A stretch of DNA of 64,000 nucleotides from Ornithodoros turicata (Eukaryota; Arthropoda; Arachnida; Ixodida; Argasidae). Position numbers and translations under genes: made by a program. The notes beneath the pieces are model-generated. The model was not told the DNA's origin. It searched no databases and was given only the letters and a program-made list of their open reading frames with translations. Below, piece after piece: positions 53,862 to 64,000 of this stretch (position 1 is its first letter; each line of letters begins with the position of its first letter). The stretch lies in NCBI RefSeq assembly GCF_037126465.1, contig NC_088209.1:21023146-21087145 (forward strand), read 5' to 3'.

Positions 53862-54092
53862 TCATGGGCATGAGACCAATACGAGGGGCCTCGTATTGGT
53901 CTCCTCAAACGATCTCTCGCTGTGATTGGACAAAGAGTTTGAGGAGACCAATGAGAGAGCGTTACGCGTTTTCGGCCTTCTTATAAGAAGGAGAGGGAAA
54001 GCGTACATTGAGGTTTCTTTCGCTCATAAATCAGAGATGACGCAACAGGTTAATCCCGTTCTTTTTGTGTTGGTTTCAAGGTAACGGGAGTT
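53862..54092. repeat. Palindromic MITE, family F, copy 3 (partial)
   Basis: ATTGGTCTCCTCAAACGAT and TTTGAGGAGACCAATG at the centre, then GTTTCTTTCGCTCATAAATC and CGTTCTTTTTGTGTTGGT of one arm. Confidence 0.6.
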
Positions 54093-54300
54093 TTAGGAAA
54101 TCGTAAGCGCCCTCCGATTCCGACTCCGTATCGCTGTCATTCAATCAGATACCAGCAACATGATGACAGCCACTCCAAACGAATCTGGCGATTGGCCTAT
54201 CATGTTTTCGGTAATGTTATCGCGAAACTTCTACGTTTTCCCAAAAATCGCTATTGCGGCGAACGAGAAATTATTGGCACTTCAGTGCCCCTTTAAGTCG
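54093..54300 (+). repeat. Interspersed repeat G, copy 2
   Basis: See 24185-24370 for shared words. Ends CACTTCAGTGCCCCTTTAA. Confidence 0.6.
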
Positions 54301-54794
54301 TAAACTATATACTTTATCGTCCCAAGCGCTTTTAGTACAAAGAGAAGCCTCTCAGAGTACTTCCGTCGTTTGGCTTCCACCAGCTCAGTGTATCGGCATT
54401 CGGGAGGCAGTTCTGGATGAATGAGCTTCGTGATGCACGTCAAATTTCGACGTCATTATTTGCACTAATCTTATCCCAAGTTGGCATTTTGAGAGGAGAA
54501 AGGAACTGAGCTGAGGGCGTCACACGCTGTTGCGAAATGTCGGATTACGATGTTTCATTCCCACGCAAAGTTTTCGGTTGCGACTCCACATTTAGCATTG
54601 TGACTCTGAGAGTTATAAGAAAGCACGTGACATCGTTTGTTTAGTTTTGGCTTGGGTCCGAAATGTAAAGTGAATGTGCGTTCTTAGTACAGCAATAAAG
54701 GCTTAAGGCAAAACTCAGTTGTTCTCGTTCTTATTGGCAAAATAGCGCCACCAATTGGCTTCCGACTGGCTTGTCTTCTTTTTCTCAGCAGTCG

Positions 54795-54972
54795 TCTGCT
54801 TCAGCCAGCCACTGCTGACGATTTGAAACACTGGCTTTCTGTGGCTACCGGTGGCTGCCCATACGGCTCACAGCGGCTCGTCTCTATATCAACAGCCGCT
54901 GAAAGCACGGTCGTGATTGGTGAACTCTTAATGACTACGTCACGTGTTTTCAGAGAGATCAGACTTTGTTTA
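54795..54972 (+). repeat. Interspersed repeat H, copy 2
   Basis: Same-strand match to 15805-15975. Confidence 0.6.
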
Positions 54973-55907
54973 TCTAGGTGGTGTTGGCTCCCACGCTGGT
55001 TGGATAAACTGCGACTCTAAAAAAAAGAAAAGAAAAAGTTCATTTACTTTCTTTTTTCTTTTCTTTTTTTTGCAGCATTTGTTTAACTTTGGATTCGGTC
55101 GGGGTTGTCATTCCAACTGGTTTCGGCACTGAGTACGAAATAACATTTTCCTTTTTTTGGAGGCTAAGTTGGCAAATGTCTTCTCCTGGTATGGGAAAAC
55201 TAATTGCAAATATACGTGTAGCTGTGAAGTTTTCATTACGTGTTCTTCGGGCTTCATGGTTATCTCCAGCACGCTATTAAGTGAATCAGCTATTAAGTGA
55301 ATCAGTGAAACGCAGCTCCCGAGTTTTCCTCACTCCCGGATTGCCCATGGAGGAACCTCATTGGTCCTTCTCCTAAATAAGGGAACAACATTTCAAGGTG
55401 ACATTCACGTGATGTCTTCTGTGGGCCCATGTTGGTCTACCAATATCCACTTATTGCTGCCTTGTGATTGGGCAGACATTTCGTCACGTAGTTTCTCCAC
55501 ATCATACCCTATCCGGCTATCCCCCGTGCAGAGACAGACTGTCGTACCGCAAAGTGTGTGTTGAAGTCCACAAAGAGCAGCAAAAAAATGTGAAGTAGCA
55601 GCAGCTTCGGTTTAGTCGATAGAAGCTAATCTATTATCTATTTAATTAAAACAGACGGGATATCGAAGAAGTCCAGTCTGAGATAGAGCCGATCACGCAA
55701 CCAATATACACTGCACGTAACAGATCAATACTAATGAAGGAAGATAAGAACGGTCATATCAATAAAAGTTAGAGCTGCTTTGACACGATGAAAGCGAAGC
55801 AAATGCATGTACACAGACTGGTAAGGCGCGTGCACACGCGCACACATAGATACAGAGATGATGATGATGATGATGATGAACGGTACTTGCACCTGCCGGC
55901 GCGCGGC
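54973..55907. other. No gene recognised
   Basis: A T-rich tract at 55045-55072 and a (GAT)n microsatellite at 55856-55880. No conserved coding sequence. Confidence 0.45.
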
Positions 55908-56150
55908 TTCTTGGTTAGCGTGGTGGCCATGCCACGTCGAGATTGTGGGGGTACCTGGGTTCGAATCCCGATGTCGGCTGTGCTGTCTTGCGTTTTTCCT
56001 CAGACGCTCTCAGACATATGTCGACATTAGTTCTCTTTGAAGTCGGCCCAGGACGTTCATATTCACCCAGAGCTTTAGTAGTGACGTTGCCCACCTCTGC
56101 GAGGCCGACAACGGCGACCTCTCTCGTTAGCAGCACCACCGATCGACTTG
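55908..56150 (+). mobile_element. Full-length tRNA-headed SINE, plus strand
   Basis: Head: TTGGTTAGCGTGGTGGCCA (A-box-like) and GGGTTCGAATCCC (B-box) at 55910-55972. Body: GCGTTTTTCCTCAGACG, GAAGTCGGCCCAGGACG. Tail: GTAGTGACGTTGCCCACC and GCGAGGCCGACAACGGCGA at 56077-56120, then a CAC-containing end. This is the only copy here in which head, body and tail are all clear. Confidence 0.82.
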
Positions 56151-57722
56151 CTGCATTCCTGATTCCTGTGGACCCCGCTCCCATTGCTGGTAAAAAAACG
56201 CAATATGATGCAACTGGCATGTTGGCCAGTGGCCCGACGTTGCAAGGTCAAGGCGCTGTTTACAAGTACGCCCAGGGCCTTATGCCAGTAGAACGCCGGG
56301 AAGTCATCTGGGAGCCTGAGGCTCACTTCACTAAGCTGACTTTATACCGGTGCGGCGGCGCTGCTGTCCTGTCTGATGGGCAAAAATCTCACGATCATCG
56401 AGTGACGTGCACTCACAGACACGTGACGTGCACGTGACTGGGTGTTTCCTGTCGTTGTTGGCTAGGCATGCCGCAAAGTACTGTAGCTATTGGATGTGCT
56501 ACACGGTACAGAAAGAGCCAAATATGCCGTACACACCATGTGGTTTCCTACTCCTTCTTGCCCACCAGTGACGTCTGCTCTATGCGCATGCGCAGATGCA
56601 CCCTCTCGTTTATAAACAGAAGGGGGTCTATAGGGTTGCACCGAGGGTCTTTCTCAGTTTCGTCTAGTTCCCAATCCATGGACCGTAATTCCTAACCAAC
56701 TTCTTCTTCCGCTTGTCCATTGATTTCGGCATCGGAGAGGTGATGCTATATATTATTTTTCGTTTCTTTGATGAATAAGCGTGGATACAGCACCAACGAC
56801 AAGGCTCGCACGTGCGTGCCCCCGTCACCAAAATATGGTTACGATTCACCAGAGAACAGTTGCGCACATATTGATGCCCATTTGTAACATTCCGTGAGCG
56901 ACGAAATGGCTAAACCTGATGCGAGCACAAAGCCGATCTAAAGTATTGTGTACGCAGCCGTCGCGGCTGCAATCCGGTCCCTTTTATATGACTTGCTTAC
57001 CTTCTCATGCTTTCGTTCCACTGACTTCGACGGCATTCGGAGCTCGATATAGCGTCCAATCCAAGGCCTCATTCTTCTTTCATATCATTGGTTTCATCGG
57101 ATTCCCGTCGCATATGCTGGCGAATCATGCTTCTTTCAGTGTACACTGTCGTCAGCGTCAGCCTAGCGTTTATTCATGCCGGTAAGATCCTTTTCTCAGC
57201 CCTTCTTCAGGGAACAGCAATCATATGTAAATTTTGCGCCTCCGCCGGCATATTGTCCCTACTCTGTCTCTGAGCGTTGTATTCACAACGGGCCGTTGAA
57301 TTGTATTGCTGTTGAAGTGTAGTTTGTGCGCTTTTCAACTGCGCAAAACTTCATTAGTATATACGGGTAGGGTATCGACCCTGACGATGAAACACCCCAG
57401 TCACAATCATACAATACAGTTTTTCTTTTTTTACTCTACGGGAAATTACTTTATTTAGTTACGGGTTTAATAGATGTAACGTTGTTCTTCTACGATTCGT
57501 AATTATATTTAGAATTTATTGTTCAATTCTCCTCGTTCATAACGTGTGCAACGTTAATACAAAAACGCACTTTTTTTCGGATACGGGCGAGTAGACGCAC
57601 CGTCATCCAGATACCTCTATCCATTGTTACGTCATCTGAAGATTTCTGAAGTTCTAAACATCTGAAGAATTGTAGCACGCAATCAGGCGCCCACGCGGAG
57701 GTACACATAACGTTCTACTTTA
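56151..57722. other. No gene recognised
   Basis: TATCGACCCTGACGATGAAAC at 57371-57391 is the retro tail also at 21311 and 28950. The rest has only short frames. Confidence 0.45.
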
Positions 57723-57938
57723 CACTCTTAAAAATGAACTCTACCGCATGGCACGCTCCTAGCCAACCATCATCCCGAATGACAACGGGATGTGGAGCCA
57801 TTTTGTAACCATAATACGGTACATATAATGGCTCCACAAAATAGGCTTCGCCTCCCGTTGTCAACAAATCAGGAGCGAGAACGTTGTCATTGGGGGTTCT
57901 GGTTGGCTAGCAGCGTGCTCTATGTGGTGAAGATACAG
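57723..57938. mobile_element. TA-type palindromic MITE, GGCTCC variant
   Basis: CACTCTTAAAAATGAACTC at the left and GTTGGCTAGCAGCGTGCTC at the right. The centre is ATAATGGCTCCACAAAATAG in place of the GGCGTACGCC centre. The right terminus is lost after GGTGAAG. Confidence 0.75.
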
Positions 57939-58090
57939 ACCTATCAGATTCATCTATACAAAATGTGTCACAGCCAGCAAGTTAAAATCTGCGTTTGGGG
58001 CCGACACAGTCGGAGGGGCTAGTTTGGTAGAGTTCATAGCCCCTTTAATGATAATAAAATACGTCGCTTAGCCATCTCACTGATACTGAA

Positions 58091-58652
58091 CACTCTTAGA
58101 AATGAGCTTCGCCGCATAGCACGTTCCTAGCCAACCATCATCTCGAATGATATCATTATCTGCCCTCACTTGTGGAAAACGGTAGGCGTACGCCTTTTTT
58201 GTGACAATTATGAACAGCATAAGTGTCACAGAAAAGGCGTACGCCTCTCGAGATGATGGTTGGCTAGGAGCGTGCTATGCGGTGAAGTTCATGCCATGCG
58301 GGAAGCCCATCTTCCCCACGCCAGGCCTGGTATACTGACGGACGTCCTCTTCCCCGAAGGTTCTTGTGTGGAACGACTTTCAAAAACTCGCGGCCTCGTG
58401 CGCTTTCTCCAAGCAACGGGCCTAGCGGAGAGACCACTCTAGTGCACCTCTCACCTACAGTGTGCTTCCGTCCCATCAGTACCGGTCATCCTGCTTCTAC
58501 ATCACTTTGAAGCCCTCAACTCCCCTTTCTCCCACCTTCGTTTCCTTTTTTTTTTTTTTTGGCTATAGTCGTGACGATGCCCACTTGAGTGCGGCCAACA
58601 ACGGCAAGCTACCTCGACACCCCCCCCCCCCCCCCCCTCATTTTTAAGAGTG
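58091..58652. mobile_element. TA-type palindromic MITE split by a LINE insertion
   Basis: The left part 58091-58292 runs from CACTCTTAGAAATGAG to GGTGAAGTTCAT. The missing terminal TCATTTTTAAGAGTG is found 345 bp later at 58638-58652, followed by TA. The four bases TCAT are duplicated at both junctions. Confidence 0.85.
58293..58637 (+). mobile_element. LINE D 3' end, inserted in the MITE, with SINE-type tail
   Basis: The first 150 bases encode a LINE C-terminus in frame (LFPEGSCVERLSKTRGLVRF, then LQATGLAERPL and stop at 58442). The 3' UTR ends with GGCTATAGTCGTGACGATGC, GTGCGGCCAACAACGGCAAG and a C-run at 58621-58637. The UTR end is the same as the tail of the tRNA-headed SINEs, marking this LINE as their likely mobilising partner. 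Confidence 0.78.
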
Positions 58653-60216
58653 TAGTCATATTCTAGAATACCATTCCTTGGTGTTTTGATCTGTCAGTTA
58701 CTTGTCTGTTACATTTCTTACTACATTTTATGTTTGCAACTTGATGTATGTTTATATATATTACATACTTTACTTACTGTATGCTTTATACCACTGGATT
58801 CCTTAATGTAATATGTTTCCCCCACCAAACTTTTGTTTCCCCCACAAATTGTTCTTGTTATTATTTCTTTTCTTTCTTTTTTTCCTTGACGAAGTCAGCC
58901 TTAGCTTTCTCTGAATAGCGGTGGTTGCGGTATCCTTGCCATTGCCCGCACGGAAGAGGAAGTGCAAACGTTTCGACGTGTGCTTCTTCGTCATCGTTCT
59001 GAAGGGCGCTGCGAACGAATGCCCTTCCTAGCCAGCCTCTGTGGTTCCGCCGAGATGTAATAAAGGCACGGACTTTGTTCAGAGCATGTTTTTGAAAATT
59101 TTCCTTTGGAGTACGGAAAGAAAGAAGTCCTCAAAGGAGCTGTCACACTTTAAAGCGACCATGAAGAAATCCCAAAAACCTCTGCAAGCACACGTAATGC
59201 ATTCCTAGCCGCAAATTCCTTCACCACGTGGAGTAGGAACCCGACATTGGTTAGGATTACGGAGATATTAACTAAAAACCACGGGCAAATAAGGGCGACT
59301 GCTTCGACGCCACCACTACCGCACGACTGAGAAACTGTCTGTAAGTCAACTAAAGGCGAACTTGGCCACTTTATAGCTAGCGTGGTACAAACTTGGAGTG
59401 AGCAAAGGATATAAATGACGTCAGTCCGCCTACAGGGTACGTGTTTTGGCGACCGCTCGATTCTTTATTGTTTTGTTTTGCTTGTTTTTCGCGCACACAC
59501 TGCGCCAGCGTTGAATGCAATATGGCACAAAATAGGATATATTACAGTTAATAGTCCTCCTTGCAAGCAGTTCTCCACTGAGAAATCAGATTTTTTGGGG
59601 AATCTCTTTGGGACCCTTTAATATACGTGGCTCATAACATCGTCCTCGCATTTTACTGCACACCAGAGTGCAGAGGAAGACAATAAATATTTTTTTTACG
59701 TGCCGTACTTGGCGAGGTATAAACCCTGGAACATACGTACGCGTCATACCACGACGTCAGAGGGCTGAGCCCTTACGGTGATTCCTATTGGTAGTCTTAC
59801 TGTCACATGACCTCTCTCGCGCTGCTTCACTGGTGATGACATCTGCCATGATATCAGAGACGGGAACGTTTCAGTGTTCGCGATGGCCGTTTGCTACGCT
59901 TTTATTAAACTTCTATACGCGTCTAAAGTTGGAATGCAGGTCCATATCGATTTAACAACAATTGTCTTTCACAAAGATCTGTAGTAACGTTGGTGCAACC
60001 TCTTTAGGATGTACAGGTTTAGGTGCAGGGCGTAAGCCTTTTTGTGGCAATTAACATGCACCTATAATCTGATCATCATCTTCACCTACAATTGTGAGAC
60101 CAACAACAGCATGTTTGTGTCGTCCCTAAGTGTGGTCTGCCTCGGCCAAATCTCGTTGTTTACGTCGTTAACAGCAATGTGTTACCATCACTACCACCAC
60201 CGCCATCTCGTGGCAA
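58653..60216. other. No gene recognised
   Basis: 58740-58790 is AT-rich. 60025-60055 contains a scrap of MITE centre (CGTAAGCCTTTTTGTGGCAAT). No coding signal. Confidence 0.45.
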
Positions 60217-60325
60217 TGAACATAACTACACAGGGTGTGGTGGTGGTGGCGGTGACGAAAACCGGCTTGCCGTTGTTGGCTTCACTTACGTGGGCAGCGT
60301 CACGACTGTAGCCAGGATGAGATGA
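60217..60325 (-). repeat. SINE-type 3' tail, minus strand
   Basis: GTGGTGGTGGCGGTG (complement of the CAC tail), CGGCTTGCCGTTGTTGGC, GTGGGCAGCGTCACGACTGT. Confidence 0.7.
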
Positions 60326-60964
60326 GATGATGTGATAAAGAGATGAAGGGATGATGACGGCCGAAAGTTATATTCCTGTAAGAGGAACTAATTTAGTCTC
60401 ACCTTTCAGCTAGAGACGCTTGCACTTAGTGCCATTCGTGTGCTGTCACACGACATCTTTTGGTGACACTTGGCAGAAAGTGCACTAACGATTTAGTGAG
60501 CTCCCCAAACTCACTTCACTTCTCTTCGGCTGACGAAGTGTGTAGCTTCGACGGCGGGCTCTGTGCCACAGGTAACAATATTAAGAAAAGGCGAGGGGTC
60601 CCGGCACCGCAATATTTTTAAGCAAGTATTTTGAATAGCGTGTTTGTTTTATTTAAGTACAGTGTGAGATGCTGCCAAAAAACATGTCATTACTCTCCTT
60701 GCAGGCCTGTGAAAACTTCACGGTCATGGCAATCCGGCGGCGACCATTTTTGTTGTGGCCCATGTTCGAGGCCAATTTCCTTTATGTTGGAAGAAGATTA
60801 ACATGAAATGTTTCTAAATCAAAGAAAAACATTCTGAGGAAGGTATTGTGGCGCACGTCTAAATTTTTTGCCGTCGTTTATTCTTATCTATCGCAACTGC
60901 CATCACTACATAAGTGAGACTTACTTAAGCCGTGTACCTTCTGCACCGTGACGCCCTCTGTCGT
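60326..60964. other. No gene recognised
   Basis: No repeat or coding signal that I can place. Confidence 0.4.
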
Positions 60965-61428
60965 CGTCTATCCCAACTTGGCTACGCCACTATGACACTG
61001 GCTACCTTACTGGGTCCCGCTCGTCAGTCGACCCAGTGGGCAGTCACCACTGCGCTCTTCCGCTTTCTCCATGCTTCGAACCTTGTGAACGCCTTGTGAT
61101 TTTGTGACCGTGTGTGTGATGTTGTCTTCTTCGTTTCCTTTTCCGTTCTTCTTTGTCTTTTCCTTCTCCTTTTCCTTTTCTTTTCTTCTTTGTCTTCGCT
61201 TCTTCTCTTCTTTTCCTTTATTTCCATCCTCTTTTCTTTTCTTCTTTGCCTTTTCTTTTCCTTGTCTTCTCTTTTCTTCGTTCCTTTTCTGTTCTTTGTC
61301 TTCCCCTTTTCTTCTATTCCTTTTCTTTTCTTCGCCATTTTCTTTTATTTTGGAATAGCAAGCCGACCTCCAACTGGCTGACCTTTCCTTTTGTTTTTTC
61401 TTAATAAACATATCTCCCCCCCGTGTAG
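60965..61428 (+). pseudogene. LINE C C-terminal end, UTR and C-rich tail, plus strand
   Basis: Codons to 61099 give LATLLGPARQSTQWAVTTAL and FRFLHASNLVNAL, homologous to the end of the frame at 29653. Then a pyrimidine tandem array (61130-61350) and the 3' end GGAATAGCAAGCCGACCTCC, GGCTGACCTTTCC, TTAATAAACATATCTCCCCC. No RT; 5'-truncated. Confidence 0.85.
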
Positions 61429-61659
61429 CAAGCACATAGCGAAAGTGACATTCGTTGGTTGGAGTGCAATACACAAAAATCACACTAAATCATCCCGTGT
61501 GACATGGGTATTAAGATCTATAGGGCATCCACTGCAACAATTGTTGAGAAGCCCGAGCAGTACTCATAGTCTTTGGACGAGGCCAGACTCCTGGAGAAAG
61601 CAGACAAGGCTGCGAATTTCGGAGAGTCTTTCCGTGAAGGAGTCTTTGGGATATAGGAC

Positions 61660-61797
61660 AAATCAGGAGAGAGAACGATCTCATTCAAAAGTATATGATT
61701 GGCTAAGAGCGTGTCATGCGGTGAAGTTCTCTTGTGTTGCCCACATACGTGAGGCCGACAACGGCAAGCCCTTTCACCATCACCACCACCACCATAT
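61660..61797. repeat. TA-type MITE right arm joined to a SINE tail
   Basis: ACAAATCAGGAGAGAGAACG, GATTGGCTAAGAGCGTG and GCGGTGAAGTTCTC are MITE arm. From 61736 it changes to TTGCCCACATACGTGAGGCC and GACAACGGCAAGCC with (CAC)n. The SINE tail inserted at or replaced the MITE end. Confidence 0.65.
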
Positions 61798-62940
61798 CTT
61801 GTAAGGATGTACATTCACTCAGTGTTAACTTCCATTTCGTGTAACACCACTATGGCCCCTCGCATTGCAGATATTCTATAACTGAAACAAAGCGAATCAA
61901 TTTACTCCGCACAGACTCCCGGTCGCCAACACCTATATATTACAGCGCGCTTTTTGCTCTGTTCTTTATGTTACATTTCGTGCCTACGCACATAAGCGGC
62001 ATGGCAGCTATGCTGTGGCTTGGCAGCGCAATCAGAAGGCGCCGCGTATTCAAATGAATATAGAAGAAGAAGAAGAGAAAGAAGAATAAGTCGAAGTACT
62101 GATTAGCGAAAGCAATTACCGAAGAACAATTTTTCGTAGCTTCAGAAAAGGCAATTAATGCTGGTCAATCAATAACGCAGAGCTAGTAAGAACGCCTCTT
62201 TTTTTTTTTTTTTATCGCAGCGCAATCATCATGCATGCAACGAAAAATTGTAACGATAACGATAGCGTGGGTTGGGTAGTGGTGGCGACCGTGATGACGA
62301 TGGTGGGGGTGGGGGTGATGGTGGATGACAACGACGACGATGCTGCTGCTAGAGCAAATGAAAGCACGCAGAGAGTCCCAACAAGGTTCATGACAGGCTG
62401 CTGTAGTGGTGACTCTGTATAAAATCTTTCGGAAATTTTACTGCATCTATTGCTGGAAAAATTAGGGTATCTGATCCAAAGATAAATTTGATATCTCACT
62501 ACATCGGCTTTAGGTTGTGTATGCTCCTAGAAAAGCTATCAAAAGTAACCGAAGACGCCTTAACACCTTTACAGGACGTACTTCTTTGTTCCAGCCGCTG
62601 TTGCAAAAACAATGCAGTAACACGTGAAGCAACAGGCGCGAGACAGCAACAAAGCGCCTTGCCCCTGTCGCCGGACATGACCCGTGCAGTGGCAGGATGT
62701 GCCTCACTACTTTCACCCCAGTGCCTGCAGCGGAGACCTATGTCTCACGAATATCAGTTGCCTCCCCCACCACCACCCCCACCACCACCACCACACGAAG
62801 TTTTACCGAATTTACATGGAAACATATTCAATGTCCCAAGAACGTGTGTCAGAACTACCCGTGTTAGCGCCGCAAAGCAACTGTAACGTGCGTGCAGGCG
62901 TGGAGAGACAGATAGAGGAGAGCGGAGAGGAGTGAGGGAC
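61798..62940. other. No gene recognised; microsatellites
   Basis: (GAA)n at 62066-62090, a T-run at 62198-62212, GGTGGGG-rich sequence at 62270-62325 and (CCA)n at 62765-62793. A minus-strand frame here starts with a hydrophobic stretch but is low complexity. Confidence 0.4.
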
Positions 62941-62944
62941 CCGA

Positions 62945-62998
62945 GGGTTTGTGTACGTCCTGGTGTGTAGTTCAGGTGGAACTATGAAAACTCTGCAA

Positions 62999-63030
<32 letters not shown>

Positions 63031-63120
63031 GCGGTGGAAAGAACCTGAGACAGCGTAGTTTCTGGTAGGATTCGAACCCACCGCTTCCCATTCTTCAGCA
63101 CCATGCCGCGGTGCAATGAG
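62945..63120 (-). repeat. tRNA-headed SINE copy, minus strand
   Basis: TGTGTACGTCCTGG at the left, an A/GAA tract at 62996-63030 interrupting the body, then GATTCGAACCCACCGCTTCC (complement of a B-box) at 63069 and GCACCATGCCGCGGTG. Confidence 0.65.
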
Positions 63121-64000
63121 ATGAGATGAGAAATGGAGAGGTGTGCACTCAGTAAGAGCGCCAGCTACTCTAGGTCCCTTACACAACAATGACACACAGC
63201 ACAAACAGCATCACCCATTATCGGAGTTATTTCGCAGTCACAGCTCAGAGTGTCACAGAATGACACAGAATGTCATGCAGTGCCTGTCAACTTACTGTCT
63301 ACACAGAAGGGGACAAATGCCTGCATGGCTTGAAACTGATGATCCAAGGACCAAGGGCCCAGGACCTTAATCACTTCGAAAGGCCTGCTGGTCCTTTGCT
63401 AAACTGTTCATCGTATACGCACTTGCTGTCCGCTTTACGCAATAAGGTCGCGCGCTCTGTTTACACGTTATTATCCACCAACTTGCGGTAAAATTGCGCC
63501 TCCGAAGAAAAATAAAAGGACAATAGCAGTCCGGATGCGTCAACGGAAAGTGGGGATGGCCTCGCTGACGAAGGAAAAAGTTGCATTATGCTACAACGAC
63601 GCGCGTTTCCAGGCTGCACCCATCTAGCATATTTTCGCCATTCATTGTCCCCACTGACGACCACGAGATAAACGCGGTGAGGTCGCGGCAGAACAGACAA
63701 TGCGCCGTAAATTAAACCCCGCGCACAAAACTCCCACATATCTCCCCCTCGATCCCCAAAGCCTAGGAACTCAGAGATACGCGCACAAAGCACACACACA
63801 GAGAGAACAGAAAAATGACTGCATCTCCGGGCATTGTGCCAAACGCGTTTAAATACCGTAGCTTCATCGGGCAGTTTGAGGGCGACTCTAAATTTTTGGC
63901 GAAAACCATTTTGAAGTGTTAAAAGTCGAAAGCCTTTTAATTCCCTGCAAAATCGCCTCATTTGCCTTTGCACAATCTCAGCGACAGTCTGCGATCTCGT
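63121..64000. other. No gene recognised
   Basis: A 170-codon minus-strand frame (63461-63973) has no domain or splice context I can identify. The missing TM1-TM3 exon of the receptor is not visible here. Confidence 0.4.

Noticed and set aside
61130..61350. Leucine/phenylalanine/serine-rich frames resembling membrane proteins
   Set aside because: They are translations of the LINE C polypyrimidine UTR array, not genes.
62212..62499. Minus-strand frame whose internal Met begins a signal-peptide-like stretch
   Set aside because: The residues after the hydrophobic stretch are low-complexity T/P/S from a GGTGGGG/GATGAC microsatellite-like tract; no cysteine pattern or splice context.

Overview
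This window reads as nuclear DNA from an arthropod, most likely a chelicerate and probably a tick. The reasons are a split gene with GT-AG introns many kilobases long, exons that translate into an arthropod-type tachykinin/natalisin receptor, and very dense interspersed repeats: tRNA-headed SINEs, 5'-truncated non-LTR retrotransposons, and many short palindromic DNA transposons. There are no operons, Shine-Dalgarno sites, prophages or CRISPR arrays. The tick assignment rests on the overall repeat style and the receptor, not on a database match.

The only host gene I can support with confidence is on the minus strand. Three internal coding exons of a class A neuropeptide GPCR lie at 50262-50483 (end of TM3, TM4, second extracellular loop), 36644-36794 (TM5 and third intracellular loop) and 27070-27266 (TM6 and TM7). 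All have canonical splice sites, and their phases join without a frame break. The introns are about 13.5 kb and 9.4 kb. The N-terminal exon(s) with TM1-TM3 should lie beyond the right end of the window. The C-terminal tail exon lies below 27070 or off the left edge, and I could not identify it. A second, weak coding candidate is a cysteine-rich exon at 14755-15078 (+).

Almost everything else that can be recognised is mobile DNA. Four non-LTR retrotransposon families are visible. LINE A (44114-46440, minus) has an open 723-codon RT/RNase H reading frame and leaves short 3' copies with (TG)n tails. LINE B (about 11400-14190, minus) is frameshifted. LINE C 3' ends carry a polypyrimidine UTR and a C-rich tail. 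LINE D (58293-58637) shares its 3' tail with the tRNA-headed SINEs. DNA elements include two hAT-type MITEs with perfect 8-bp target duplications (15165-15605, 37974-38803), four copies of a TTAA-flanked element, a TA-flanked 190-250 bp palindromic family with seven or more copies, and three larger TA-flanked palindromes starting CAGGG(T/C)GT. There is also a group with 2-bp flanking identities, and a small LTR element of TRIM type at 3037-3973. Several are nested, so relative insertion order can be read directly.

Region by region: 1-14.2 kb holds SINE, MITE, TRIM, TTAA element and LINE B. 14.7-26.9 kb holds the cysteine-rich candidate, hAT MITE and palindromes. 27-50.5 kb holds the receptor exons and repeat-filled introns. 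50.5-64 kb lies upstream of the first visible exon (probably another intron) and holds LINE C, MITEs, SINEs and LINE D. I found no set of neighbouring genes that looks like a novel multi-gene system. The most informative signals are the nested and paired repeats, the paired tRNA-like cloverleaves at 49.7-50.2 kb, and the shared SINE/LINE tail.
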